Shown here: one piece after another, positions 25,893-34,507 of the stretch | How positions within the stretch are numbered: the first letter of the stretch is position 1 | Layout of the letters: the number at the start of each line of letters is the position of its first letter | From: Mesorhizobium huakuii | Lineage (GTDB): Bacteria > Pseudomonadota > Alphaproteobacteria > Rhizobiales > Rhizobiaceae | Direction: 5' to 3' | Length of the DNA stretch: 64,000 nucleotides | Assembly: GCF_014189455.1 (NCBI RefSeq) | Contig: NZ_CP050296.1 | Location: forward strand, 4,398,001-4,462,000 | Position numbers and translations under genes: made by a program | The notes under the pieces: model-generated | Told to the model about the DNA's origin: nothing | The model's input: the letters and a program-made list of their open reading frames with translations, nothing else | Database searches by the model: none

Positions 25893-28441
25893 ATGCTCCG
25901 ACTTTGCGGATTGATCGCGGTCTTCCTTGTAGCGGCCCTTGCGAGCTTCGATGCGTCGGCCGATCGAAGGGTCGCCCTGGTGATCGGCAATTCCGAGTAC
26001 CGGGAAATCCCCGCTCTCAAGAACCCCGACAAGGATGCCGAGGACGTATCCAAGACATTCCGGCTGGCCGGCTTCGAAGTGTTCGTTGCCAAGGATTTGA
26101 CGAAGCTGCAGTTCGAAGAGCAGTTCCGCAACTACCTCGCGGCGGCGGACGGCGCCGATCTTTCCGTTGTTTATTATTCCGGCCATGGCTTTCAGATCGG
26201 CGGCGAGAATTTCCTGATCCCCGTCGACGCCTCGCTGAAGAATGCGGCCGACATAGAGGTCCAGGCGGTCAAGCTGGACGACGTCCTGCAGCAATTGCGC
26301 GCCAAATCGAAGATCCAGGTGATCATCCTCGATGCCTGTCGCAACAATCCATTTCCCCGCAAGGATTATTGGCTGAGGGACCAGCTGATCACGGCGGGCA
26401 ACACCGGTCTGGCGCAAGTCAAAAGCTCGCTGAACACGCTGATTGCCTTTGCCACCGAGCCGGGGGCGGTCGCCTATGATGGCGCGGGAGACCTCAGCCC
26501 CTTCTCATCCGCATTCTCGCGTCGGGCGCTGGCGCCGAACCAGGAGATACGCTCGGTCATGGCCGCGGTGCGCCGCGATGTGGTCGAGGCGACCGACGGC
26601 AAGCAGGTTCCCTGGGAAAATTCCTCACTCATCGACGAAGTCGTCCTGATGCGCCGGGCCAACCGGCCGTCGCTGCCGCCGGTTCTGGAGAAGGTCGTCC
26701 CGTCGGGTGTCGGACCTGTTGCCCTGGACCTGCCGGAACCGGTCGACGTCGACGGCGGATCGATCACCGTCAGCATCGAAAGGCCGCCAGCACTTGGGCG
26801 CCTGCTGCTGGACGGCAAGGCTGTCGCGGTCGGCGAACCGATCGAAGGCAGGGACCTGCCGCGCCTTAAGATGGATGTGCCCAAGGGCGTCGGTGCGCCC
26901 GAGGAAGTCGACATGCTGGCCTACGCCACGCATGACAATTGGGGTGGCCAATCCCAGGGCATCATGGTGTTCCGTGTCAAGAACGGCCAGGGCGCCGAGG
27001 GCGAACAGATTGTGGCCTCGCTCGAGACCGAGCAGAAGCAGCAGGTGCTGGAGCGGGGCATCCATATCACCGGTGCCGCCGAGGCGATCGAAAACCGTCA
27101 GATCAGCGTTCCGGTCGGTGTCGGACCGGTTCCGCTGAAGCTGGATTTCCCGACAAACGATCCCGCGGTCAGCTTGAAACTCGCGAGCTATCCGGCAACG
27201 GGAACCCTGTCCCTGCCGGATCGTGCCCTGTCACCGGAGTCGAGCCTGATGGCCGATGAGGTCGACCAGCTGCGCTACGAACCCCAGATCGGTGCGGCCG
27301 CGCCGGTCGAGGTCGGCTTCGAGATCCGGGCCGACAGCAGCTCATCCAAGCCCGCCACGATGAAGCTGTCGCCAAGCGTCGATCCCTGTGACCAGGCCGC
27401 CGGCGAGCCTCTCGACCTGCAAGGCGTCGTCCCTGGCCTGCTGCCGAATGAGATCGGCACTGAAGCCGTGAAGGCCTGCGAGGCGGCGGTGAAGGCCTAT
27501 CCCGATGTCGCCCGCTTCCGCTACGAACTGGGCCGGGCGCTGCTTGCGGCCGGCAAGGTCGAGGAAGCGGAGAAGGCTGTCGAGGACGCTGCCAAAAAGG
27601 GACATGTGCGCGCCGTCTTCGAACTCGGCTACATGTATTTCACAGGAACTGGAGTTGCTGTCGACCGATCGCAAGCTAACGCCTTATACAGGGCGGCGTC
27701 GGACAAGGGCGATCCCTACGGAATGACAGCGTGGGGGCGTATCTTGTTCACCGGCAACGGAGTTGAGCGCGATACCGGCAAGGGCCTCGACCTGATGCTC
27801 AAGGCGGCGGCAATGGGACACACCTACGCCATGAACGCACTTGCCGCGATCTTCACCGAGGGGGCAACGGCGTGACCGCCGATCCGGCCCGCGCCGTGGC
27901 CTTCCTGCAGGCCGGTGTCCAGCGGCAGGACATGTATTCTATGAACCTGCTCGGTCGTAATTATCTCAGCGGCCAGGGCGTCGAGAAGGACCCAAAGGCG
28001 GCGCTGGCCCTTTTCCAGAAGGCCATCGATCTTGGCCAGCCCTACGCTCCGGCCAGCCTTGGACGAATGTATCGGGACGGAGTTGGCATAGAGCGGAATC
28101 TTGCGGAAGCACAAAGACTATTTGAACTCGGTACCGCACGCGGCGACCAGTCTGGTGCGTATGATCGTGCGGTCCTCGAAATGGACAAAGGTACCAACGC
28201 CGACCAGGCAGTTGCCGTGCGGTATCTCGCATTCGCAGCTGCGCTAGATTTTCGCAAGGAACTACCTGACGTTCCGAAGACCCTCGCAAAGTTTGGCGTG
28301 AAGGCGAAAACAACGGCATTGAGAGAGCTGCGCCAGCAGCTCAAGTCGAAGATTCCTGTGTCCGGTTCGCTGGAAACTCAACTGGTGAATGTTGCCAGAG
28401 CGGTCTGGGAAGAAGCCAATCCGCGTCGGGATGTGTTTTAA
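25893..28441 (+). pseudogene. Secreted caspase-like protein with SEL1 repeats, interrupted by a one-base shift
   Basis: ATG 25893 has GAGGCA about 8 bases upstream and starts a signal peptide (LCGLIAVFLVAALASFDASA). A caspase p20-type domain follows, with the catalytic His in YYSGHGFQIGGENFLIPVD and the Cys in IILDACRNNPF. Residues about 265-520 hold two tandem copies of an unrecognised beta-rich unit, each starting near VGVGPVxL. SEL1-like repeats follow (VFELGYMYFTGTGVAVDRSQ). The frame stops at 27875, but the SEL1 series carries on in the next frame from 27872 to 28441 (LGRNYLSGQGVEKDPKAAL). Adding one G to the G5 run at 27860-27864 gives FTEGGNGVTADPARA and one protein of about 849 residues. 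Either the chain is truly truncated or the base is a sequencing error. Confidence 0.85.
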
Positions 28442-28458
28442 GCAACGAGGAGGCAGTC

Positions 28459-28785
28459 GTGGGCAGGGCATTGAAGCAAGCATTCGTCGGAACGGTTTTG
28501 TCCGTCGGTTTGGCAGGGCTCATGGGCTGCACCTCGCTAGCACCCAAATTCGAGCCGACGCCACTGCCGACCAAGCATCGGAGGGTCATTCATGCGACGC
28601 CTCCGACAAAGGTGGTCAAGCCCAAGAAGATGATCGTCAAGAAAGAGATAAAGCCGGCTGAGGAAACCTCTCAAACGCTACCTGCCATCCCTGCCATGGG
28701 CGGAGGCGGAACTGGGGGCGGAAGTAATAGTGGCGGAGGCGGGAGTAGTAGCGGCGGAGGTGGAGGCAACTGGGGAGGAGGTTGA
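28459..28785 (+). CDS. Small glycine-rich lipoprotein
   Basis: A 108-residue protein starts at GTG 28459 with GAGGAGG 7 bases upstream. The N-terminus is a lipoprotein signal ending in the lipobox GLMGC near residue 23. The mature chain begins TSLAPKFEPTPLPTKHRR, continues with a Lys-rich stretch (VVKPKKMIVKKEIKPAEE) and ends in a Gly/Ser tail (GGSNSGGGGSSSGGGGGNW). The basic middle and flexible tail suggest an envelope tether, but no function is known. It is 17 bases downstream of the SEL1/caspase gene and probably cotranscribed with it. Confidence 0.7.
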   Translation: MGRALKQAFVGTVLSVGLAGLMGCTSLAPKFEPTPLPTKHRRVIHATPPTKVVKPKKMIVKKEIKPAEETSQTLPAIPAMGGGGTGGGSNSGGGGSSSGGGGGNWGGG

Positions 28786-28938
28786 GGCGAACGCCCATTT
28801 GGGCGCCGCGGGCTGCCGCCGCATTAGTTCCGCCAAGACGTACCTTGGAGCGGCTCGCCAATTAGGGCCAAGTACTCTATGTTCTGCGACATCCGCGTGG
28901 TGTCGTGTCGATACGGTAGTCCTGGGCAGGGGCGGTCC

Positions 28939-30039
28939 ATGTTCGAAGTCGTCGCATTCTGGTGGAAGACAACGTCGAAAGGCCCTGCTGCAAGGGCTTT
29001 TGGCCTGATCGTCGCGCTCTGCGGCCTGCTGCTACTCGGATCACAAGCCGCAAACGCCGCGCCGAACTGGACGCTCGATCCCACCGCTTCGGTGATCACC
29101 TACCAGTCGGTCAAGAAGAACACGATCGTCGAGACCAACAAGATCAGGAACATCACCGGCACGCTGAGCGCGGCGGGTGATGCCAAGGTCACGTTCGACC
29201 TCAATTCGGTCGATACCGGCGTCGACCTGCGCAACGTTCGCATGCGCTTCCTGTTCTTCGAGACATTCAAATACCCGACCGCCGAGTTGACGGCGAAGGT
29301 GGATCCCGCCGCATTCGCCGATCTCGCGACAAAGCGCAGGGTGAAGGCAACGCTGCCGTTCCGCCTCAATCTGCACGGCGTCGACAAGGATCTCGAGGCC
29401 AGCGTCGTCGTAACCATGATCAGCGACAACATGGTGTCGGTTGCTTCGGAGGCTCCGGTCGCTGTCCATGTCGAGGATTTCGGCCTGCTGCCGAACATCG
29501 ACAAGCTGCAGCAGGCCGCCAACGTCACCAACATCGTGCCCACCGCGTCGGTATCGTTCGATTTCGTCTTCACCGCCGACGGCAGCAAGCCGGCCGCCAC
29601 CCCGACCACCGCGGCGAGTTCGGCCGATGTCGGCCCGGTTGCCACCGATGCCGCCAAGGCGAATTTCAGCGACGAGGAATGCCTGAACAGGTTCGCCGTG
29701 CTGTCGCGCACCGGCGCCATCTACTTCCGGCCAGCCAGCGCGCGGCTCGATGCGAAAAGCCGCCCCTTGCTGACCGAGGTTGAAGGTGTCGTCGGAAAAT
29801 GCCCGAGCCTGAAGGTCGAGGTCTCCGGTTATACCGATTCCGACGGCTCACCGGAGGCGAACAAGCAATTGTCGGAGCGCCGGGCCCAGGCGGTTGCCGA
29901 TGCCCTCATTGCCGCGGGCATTCCGCGCAACCAGGTCAGTTCCGCGGGCTATGGCGAGGAGCGGCCGGTTGCCGCCAACGATACGCCCAAAAACAAGGCG
30001 CTCAACCGGCGGATCGAATTTTCCGCGACCAAGCTCTGA
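28939..30039 (+). CDS. YceI-like domain fused to OmpA peptidoglycan-binding domain
   Basis: This 366-residue exported protein starts at ATG 28939 and has a signal peptide (AFGLIVALCGLLLLGSQAANA). Residues about 42-220 resemble the YceI lipocalin-like fold: WTLDPTASVITYQSVKKNTI, then VTFDLNSVDTGVDLRNVRMR and FFETFKYPTAELTAKVD. A Pro/Ala linker leads to an OmpA C-terminal domain at about 245-366. This has IYFRPASARLDAKSRPLL, then VEVSGYTDSDGSPEANKQLS and NKALNRRIEF. YceI proteins bind isoprenoid or amphiphilic lipids, and OmpA domains bind peptidoglycan, so this may hold a lipid carrier at the cell wall. I know of this pairing only as uncommon. The next gene starts two bases after the stop. Confidence 0.82.
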   Translation: MFEVVAFWWKTTSKGPAARAFGLIVALCGLLLLGSQAANAAPNWTLDPTASVITYQSVKKNTIVETNKIRNITGTLSAAGDAKVTFDLNSVDTGVDLRNVRMRFLFFETFKYPTAELTAKVDPAAFADLATKRRVKATLPFRLNLHGVDKDLEASVVVTMISDNMVSVASEAPVAVHVEDFGLLPNIDKLQQAANVTNIVPTASVSFDFVFTADGSKPAATPTTAASSADVGPVATDAAKANFSDEECLNRFAVLSRTGAIYFRPASARLDAKSRPLLTEVEGVVGKCPSLKVEVSGYTDSDGSPEANKQLSERRAQAVADALIAAGIPRNQVSSAGYGEERPVAANDTPKNKALNRRIEFSATKL

Positions 30040-30040
30040 G

Positions 30041-31291
30041 GTGGCGGTGAGGTCCGATCCGATCGCCCGTTGCGGTGGCCTCTTTCGCGCCGCCGCTCTC
30101 GCGCTGCTCGCCTTGCTGTTGACGTTGACGGCCGCCAGCGCCGAGCGCCGCGTCGCCCTTGTCCTCGGCAACGCCCAATATCAGCACGCGGCACCCCTCG
30201 CCAATCCGGTGCGCGACGCCCAGGCCATGGCCGAACGCTTGAAGAAGCTCGATTTCGAGGTGGTTTCCGGCTTCGACCTGACCAAGCCGCAGACGCAGGC
30301 GACCATCGCCCAGTTCGCAAAACAGGTGCGCGGTGCCGATATCGCGCTGTTCTTCTACGCCGGCCACGGCTTGCAGGTTTCGGGCAAGAACTACCTGCTC
30401 CCGGTCGACGCCGCGCTGGAGGACGAGACCTCCCTCGACTTCGAGGCCGTGTCGGTTGATTTCGTTTTACGCCAGATGTCGCGGGAGACCAGTATCAGGC
30501 TGGTGTTTCTCGACGCTTGCCGCGACAATCCCCTCGCCGAGGTGCTGGCCAAGACGGCGGGCGTCCATGGCGCGAGCAGCGGCCTCGCCGAGATCCCGAT
30601 CGAGAATGGTGGCGCCGGCACGCTCGTCGCCTTCGCCGCCAGCCCCAATCAACTCGCCTATGACGGGTCGGGCGAACATTCGCCGTTCACCGCCGCACTG
30701 CTTCAGCACATCGGCGAATCCAACGTCTCCATCACCGAGGCGATGAACAGGGTGACCGGTGATGTCTTCAAGGCAACCGCCGGCAAGCAGCGCCCCTGGC
30801 TCAATGTATCGCTGACCACGGAGGTCGTCCTGCACAAGGTCGATCTCAATGCGCCATTGATCGTGGGCGAGGCGAGCACACCTCAGGCCGAAGGCGGCTC
30901 CGACGCGCGCAACACCGGCGCTGCCGGGGCGTCAGGCCAAAGCAACGATCAGCTGGCGCTCGACGTGCTGCGCCAGAAAATCCCCAAACTGGCGTCGGAT
31001 GCCCCGATCCTTTTCAACCATCCGGTCGATTTCGGCGACGCGGCAATCGACGGCAAGAGCATCGCCGAACTGATCAAGGGCAAGCCGCTGTTCAGCCCGG
31101 TGGAGGGGTTGGACAAATCGGTCTGGGAGGGCAAGCACTGCGACGGCTGCCATGAATGGAACGAGGCACGGCTGTGCGATCAGGCGAAAAATTTCGCCGC
31201 CAACGATGTCTCTGTCTTGCGCCTGCAACATCCGCTGGGAACACGCTTCAAAGTGGCGCTTGCCAAATGGGCGCAAGGCGGCTGCAAGTAG
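30041..31291 (+). CDS. Secreted caspase-like protein with C-terminal CXXCH motif
   Basis: No ATG fits, so the start is a GTG at 30041 or 30047. It is followed by a signal peptide (LFRAAALALLALLLTLTAASA). The caspase p20-type domain has its His in FFYAGHGLQVSGKNYLLPVD and its Cys in LVFLDACRDNPLAEVL, so the dyad is intact. After a Ser/Gly/Ala-rich linker comes a C-terminal region of about 90 residues ending with EGKHCDGCHEWNEARLCDQ. The CDGCH (codons from 31139 to 31153) is a formal c-type haem site in a protein predicted to be exported, where such haem attachment is possible. Two further Cys occur nearer the C-terminus. It begins two bases after the YceI-OmpA gene, indicating one transcription unit. 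Confidence 0.83.
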   Translation: MAVRSDPIARCGGLFRAAALALLALLLTLTAASAERRVALVLGNAQYQHAAPLANPVRDAQAMAERLKKLDFEVVSGFDLTKPQTQATIAQFAKQVRGADIALFFYAGHGLQVSGKNYLLPVDAALEDETSLDFEAVSVDFVLRQMSRETSIRLVFLDACRDNPLAEVLAKTAGVHGASSGLAEIPIENGGAGTLVAFAASPNQLAYDGSGEHSPFTAALLQHIGESNVSITEAMNRVTGDVFKATAGKQRPWLNVSLTTEVVLHKVDLNAPLIVGEASTPQAEGGSDARNTGAAGASGQSNDQLALDVLRQKIPKLASDAPILFNHPVDFGDAAIDGKSIAELIKGKPLFSPVEGLDKSVWEGKHCDGCHEWNEARLCDQAKNFAANDVSVLRLQHPLGTRFKVALAKWAQGGCK

Positions 31292-31336
31292 GCAGGAAGC
31301 AGCGGTTTCCATCCGATTTCTGTCGGGATGGCGGCT

Positions 31337-31912
31337 CTAATATGCATCCGCCGATTGGCGCAACGCCTCGATCTCGGCCATCTGGATGCCCATTTCGACA
31401 AATGCCGAAAGAACGGCAAACCGGTCCGCGAGCGCAACACGGGCCAGTCCGGCCAGAATCCCGGCATTGACCGCATGGGCGGCAGGAAATGGTTGCAAGG
31501 CCGGTGCCATCGTTGCGGCCGTAGCCGAACTGTCGCGCCATCCGGCAGCCAGCGCAATCCAGCCGACCGGCGTTGTCGGTGGTGTCACTGCCGCTGCGCT
31601 GACGGCTGCCCGATGGCGGGGATTGTCCGGTTCACCCACCCAGTCGCCAATATGCGCAAGCAATTCCTGATCGGTGCCATCGAACAGCTCGGTCAGATGG
31701 CTCAGGCATTCATGCGCCCACCAGACCGCGGCCCGCTCGGGAAGCAAATAGGCACAGAAGGTAATCGCTTCTTCGGGAACGCGTCCGGCGAGCAGGTCGC
31801 GGCAAAACGCGATCGAGCTTTGGTCGGTTGGAAGGGTTTTCATGTCCCGGGCAATAGCGGGGCAAGCCGTGAAAAGATCTCGTGCCGTCTTGAATCGGAG
31901 CCCATTGGCCAT
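31337..31912 (-). CDS. Protein of unknown function, possibly DUF6931-like
   Basis: This 191-residue protein carries no signal peptide or catalytic motif that I can identify. It begins MANGLRFKTARDLFTACPAI, is Trp/Ala-rich in the middle (YLLPERAAVWWAHECLSHL), and has a hydrophobic Ala-rich C-terminal third. The ATG at 31912 has AAGG 10 bases upstream; a GTG three codons earlier overlaps that site. The overall look recalls short helical proteins (DUF6931-type) seen in type VI loci, but that assignment is tentative. It is convergent with the caspase gene at 31291 and is the only minus-strand gene in this stretch before the third caspase. Confidence 0.6.
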   Translation of the reverse strand: MANGLRFKTARDLFTACPAIARDMKTLPTDQSSIAFCRDLLAGRVPEEAITFCAYLLPERAAVWWAHECLSHLTELFDGTDQELLAHIGDWVGEPDNPRHRAAVSAAAVTPPTTPVGWIALAAGWRDSSATAATMAPALQPFPAAHAVNAGILAGLARVALADRFAVLSAFVEMGIQMAEIEALRQSADAY

Positions 31913-32103
31913 GATCGCCACGCCTTCATCGAGAAGCCTTGGCCACTCAAGCCTTAGGCCGGGCGCTGGTCAAGTCTCAACCCGTGCCGCGGTAACACCC
32001 ATCGGCACGATCATGCCCACCAGCGTTTATCGACAGACAATTGCCATGAACTTTGGTATCGTCATGATCGTCGAAATCGGATGCTCAAACAGGAGTAACC
32101 GCT

Positions 32104-32640
32104 ATGCAGTGGGGCAGGTCAGCCTTTGTGTTGGCGGTGGTGTTTTTCTCGACCCACGCTTCCGCCGATCCCGTTCAGAAATCAGAAGACATCGTGAAGT
32201 TTTTCACTGGCGCCGCCGACCTCGGCAAGTCACGGGGAATTTGCGTCGGCACCGAGGAGGAGTGCAAAAGCAAGACCAAGGCAAAGGACGCGCCGGGCGA
32301 AAAATCCAGCCTCGATATGCTGATCAATTTCGGCTTGGATTCGGCCACGCTCGACACCACCGCGCGCGCTGAGCTCGATGAGTTCGCCAAGGCGCTGAAG
32401 GACAGCCGGCTGAGCACGTTCAGCTTCGTCGTCGAAGGCTATACCGACGCCACCGGCACGGTGCATTACAATGAAGGCCTGTCGCAACGGCGTGCGAAAT
32501 CGGTGGCAGCCTTCCTGACGGCCAGCGGTGTCGATCCCAGCCGCATCAACGCGATCGGCATGGGCGAGAAGAACCCCCGCAGCCCCAACCCGTACGATCC
32601 GGTCAACCGCCGCGTGGAAATGCGGATCAAGACGCAGTAG
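32104..32640 (+). CDS. Small exported OmpA-domain protein
   Basis: This 178-residue protein has a clear ribosome site (AGGAGTAA) before ATG 32104 and a signal peptide (FVLAVVFFSTHASA). The C-terminal 110 residues form an OmpA-type peptidoglycan-binding domain. It has LINFGLDSATLDTTARAELD, then FVVEGYTDATGTVHYNEGLS with the conserved Asp, and NPYDPVNRRVEMRI with the conserved Asp and Arg. The N-terminal mature part holds a Cys pair (GICVGTEEECKSK) that may form a disulphide. It probably sits on the cell wall in the periplasm. A 12-base inverted repeat follows 30 bases after the stop. Confidence 0.85.
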   Translation: MQWGRSAFVLAVVFFSTHASADPVQKSEDIVKFFTGAADLGKSRGICVGTEEECKSKTKAKDAPGEKSSLDMLINFGLDSATLDTTARAELDEFAKALKDSRLSTFSFVVEGYTDATGTVHYNEGLSQRRAKSVAAFLTASGVDPSRINAIGMGEKNPRSPNPYDPVNRRVEMRIKTQ

Positions 32641-32670
32641 CGCGCTAGAATTACGTCAAAACAAAGAGTT

Positions 32671-32709
32671 AGAGCAATTCACCGTTCCCGAGAAACAGTG
32701 AATTGCTCT
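32671..32709. terminator. Perfect 12-base inverted repeat between convergent genes
   Basis: AGAGCAATTCAC (32671-32682) is matched exactly in reverse complement by GTGAATTGCTCT (32698-32709) around a 15-base loop. It lies between the stop of the OmpA gene (32640) and the stop of the third caspase gene (32715), where a bidirectional terminator is expected. No T-run follows either arm, so it may instead be a copy of a dispersed rhizobial palindrome. Confidence 0.5.
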
Positions 32710-32714
32710 GGGTG

Positions 32715-34343
32715 TCAGTGTTTAAGCACGCCTCCAATCGCCACACCGGCGCCGAAGATCAGTGCCTTGGTCAGGAAGTCGTTGTCGCGCCGGCGTGGCG
32801 GAGGATCATCCAGCCGAACCATGGTCTCGCGGTTGCGCCACTTCGAAACGACCAGTTGTTGCTTGCGGGGCTTCTGTGCCACCGGCCTCATCGTGCGGGC
32901 CTTCTGCGCAACCGGCTTCTTCGGCTGCGCCGTACGGGCCTGATCGGCGGCATATCCGGCACGCACGGCTTCCATCATCGGATCCGACTGGATCACGAGG
33001 AACGCCAGTTGCTCGCGCGTCAGATAGGTGGTTTGCGGCAGTCCGTTATCGGCTTGCCAGATGCCGATCGCCTCACGGGTCTGAGGGCCCAGTGTTCCGT
33101 CGATGCGCCCAATCGCGTTGCCCAATGCTTCGAGCCGCAACTGCAGGTCGATGCGGCCCTGGCGGTCGAGGCCGATTGCACTTTCCGTCAACTCGGTGCC
33201 CGGCGTCTGCTTCATCTCGTCTGGAACGCTGACCGAGGTGCGCACGGCAGAGCCGGAACCGGCGTTCGCCTGGTTCGTATCGAGGGCCGCGACCTGCCGG
33301 TTTTGAGCGTTCGGGCCGTTCAATTCGTCGATGTTCAGCCGCGCCACGGTGGCGAAGCGACCGTTCGGAAACTGGTCGAGATAGGCTTGGTAGAACGGAC
33401 CGGAATTGTGCTTCACAGCCTCGTCCCAAAGACGTTGCTCGACCTCCCACGAAGGAGAATCGCCGGCGACAGGGGCGGGAGCGGATGTCGCTGCTGCGTT
33501 CGCTGCGTCGGCAACGGGATTTGCCGCCGGCGCCGCCGCCGCGACGGGTTTCCCAAGGAAAACCTCGCGTCCCAGCGATGCGTTGTGCCACGGCCGCTGG
33601 CGACCTTGCGTGGTTTCCGTCACTTCGCCGCGCACCCGCGTCAGCGCGCTCTGGATTTCGACGCCGGGTTCGGTCAGATGCCTGGCGAGCGCCGTGGAGT
33701 AAGGGCTGTCGGTTCCGTCGCCGTCGAAAGCGATGGCGCCAGGATCCGTTGCATAGGCAATCAGCAGGCCGCCAGTACCGACGCCGTCCGATCTCGCTTC
33801 GACCGGCGCCAGACCGGTGCCCAGCGAGGTGGAGCGGCTCTTCGGCAGCGAGGCCGCCAGCGTCCTTGCCAGCGGATTGTCGCGGCAGGCATCGAGGATG
33901 ATGACGCCAATCGCCGGGTCGGGCGGCAACGCGGCCATGAAATCGTCGATCTGGATGGTGCGGGTCTTGAGATAGGCTGGCGACGTCAAATCGGCGTCGA
34001 CCGGGATCAGGTAGTTCTTGCCGTCGACCTGCATGCCATGACCGGCATAGAAAATGACCGCGAGGTCGGCGTCATAGGCTTGCTCGGTAAATCGGCTGAT
34101 GAGGTTGTGCATGCCTGCATTGTCCTGGTCGACCCCTTCGATCACCTCGAAGCCGGCATTGCGAAGCGTCGATGCGATGAGGCGGGCATCGTTGGCGGGG
34201 TTGGGCAAGGTGACCGCATGGACATAGTCGCTGTTGCCGATCACCAGCGCGACGCGCTTGGCGTCAGGCGCGGCGGCCTCGACGCCGAAGGCGGCAAGGA
34301 AAACCAGGATAATCCCGCTCAGAAAGACCGTGATCGTTCTCAT
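32715..34343 (-). CDS. Secreted caspase-like protein with peptidoglycan-binding domain
   Basis: This 542-residue protein has a signal peptide (VFLSGIILVFLAAFGVEAAA). GAGGG lies upstream of ATG 34343. The caspase p20-type domain spans about residues 28-270, with its His in IFYAGHGMQVDGKNYLIPVD and its Cys in IILDACRDNPLARTL. A linker region (about 300-370) contains WDEAVKHNSGPFYQAYLDQF, a sequence often found after such domains. A peptidoglycan-binding type 1 domain follows near 405-465 (LGNAIGRIDGTLGPQTREAI). The tail is basic and ends with a Gly/Ala-rich hydrophobic stretch (LIFGAGVAIGGVL) that may contact the membrane. It is the third protein with an intact His-Cys dyad in 8.5 kb. Confidence 0.88.
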   Translation of the reverse strand: MRTITVFLSGIILVFLAAFGVEAAAPDAKRVALVIGNSDYVHAVTLPNPANDARLIASTLRNAGFEVIEGVDQDNAGMHNLISRFTEQAYDADLAVIFYAGHGMQVDGKNYLIPVDADLTSPAYLKTRTIQIDDFMAALPPDPAIGVIILDACRDNPLARTLAASLPKSRSTSLGTGLAPVEARSDGVGTGGLLIAYATDPGAIAFDGDGTDSPYSTALARHLTEPGVEIQSALTRVRGEVTETTQGRQRPWHNASLGREVFLGKPVAAAAPAANPVADAANAAATSAPAPVAGDSPSWEVEQRLWDEAVKHNSGPFYQAYLDQFPNGRFATVARLNIDELNGPNAQNRQVAALDTNQANAGSGSAVRTSVSVPDEMKQTPGTELTESAIGLDRQGRIDLQLRLEALGNAIGRIDGTLGPQTREAIGIWQADNGLPQTTYLTREQLAFLVIQSDPMMEAVRAGYAADQARTAQPKKPVAQKARTMRPVAQKPRKQQLVVSKWRNRETMVRLDDPPPRRRDNDFLTKALIFGAGVAIGGVLKH

Positions 34344-34507
34344 GGATCAGCCCTCTACCCATCAGGGTGCATTTCGTCGGCGACTGGGTCGCCTGTGCCA
34401 ACAATGGCTCCTGGACATGTGTGATCTTGACCACGGGTTTGGTTCACGGAGGGGCCTGAAAATAGTGGCGCCAATGGCCTGAGCGACCAATGCCGTGGCA
34501 GGGAGGT

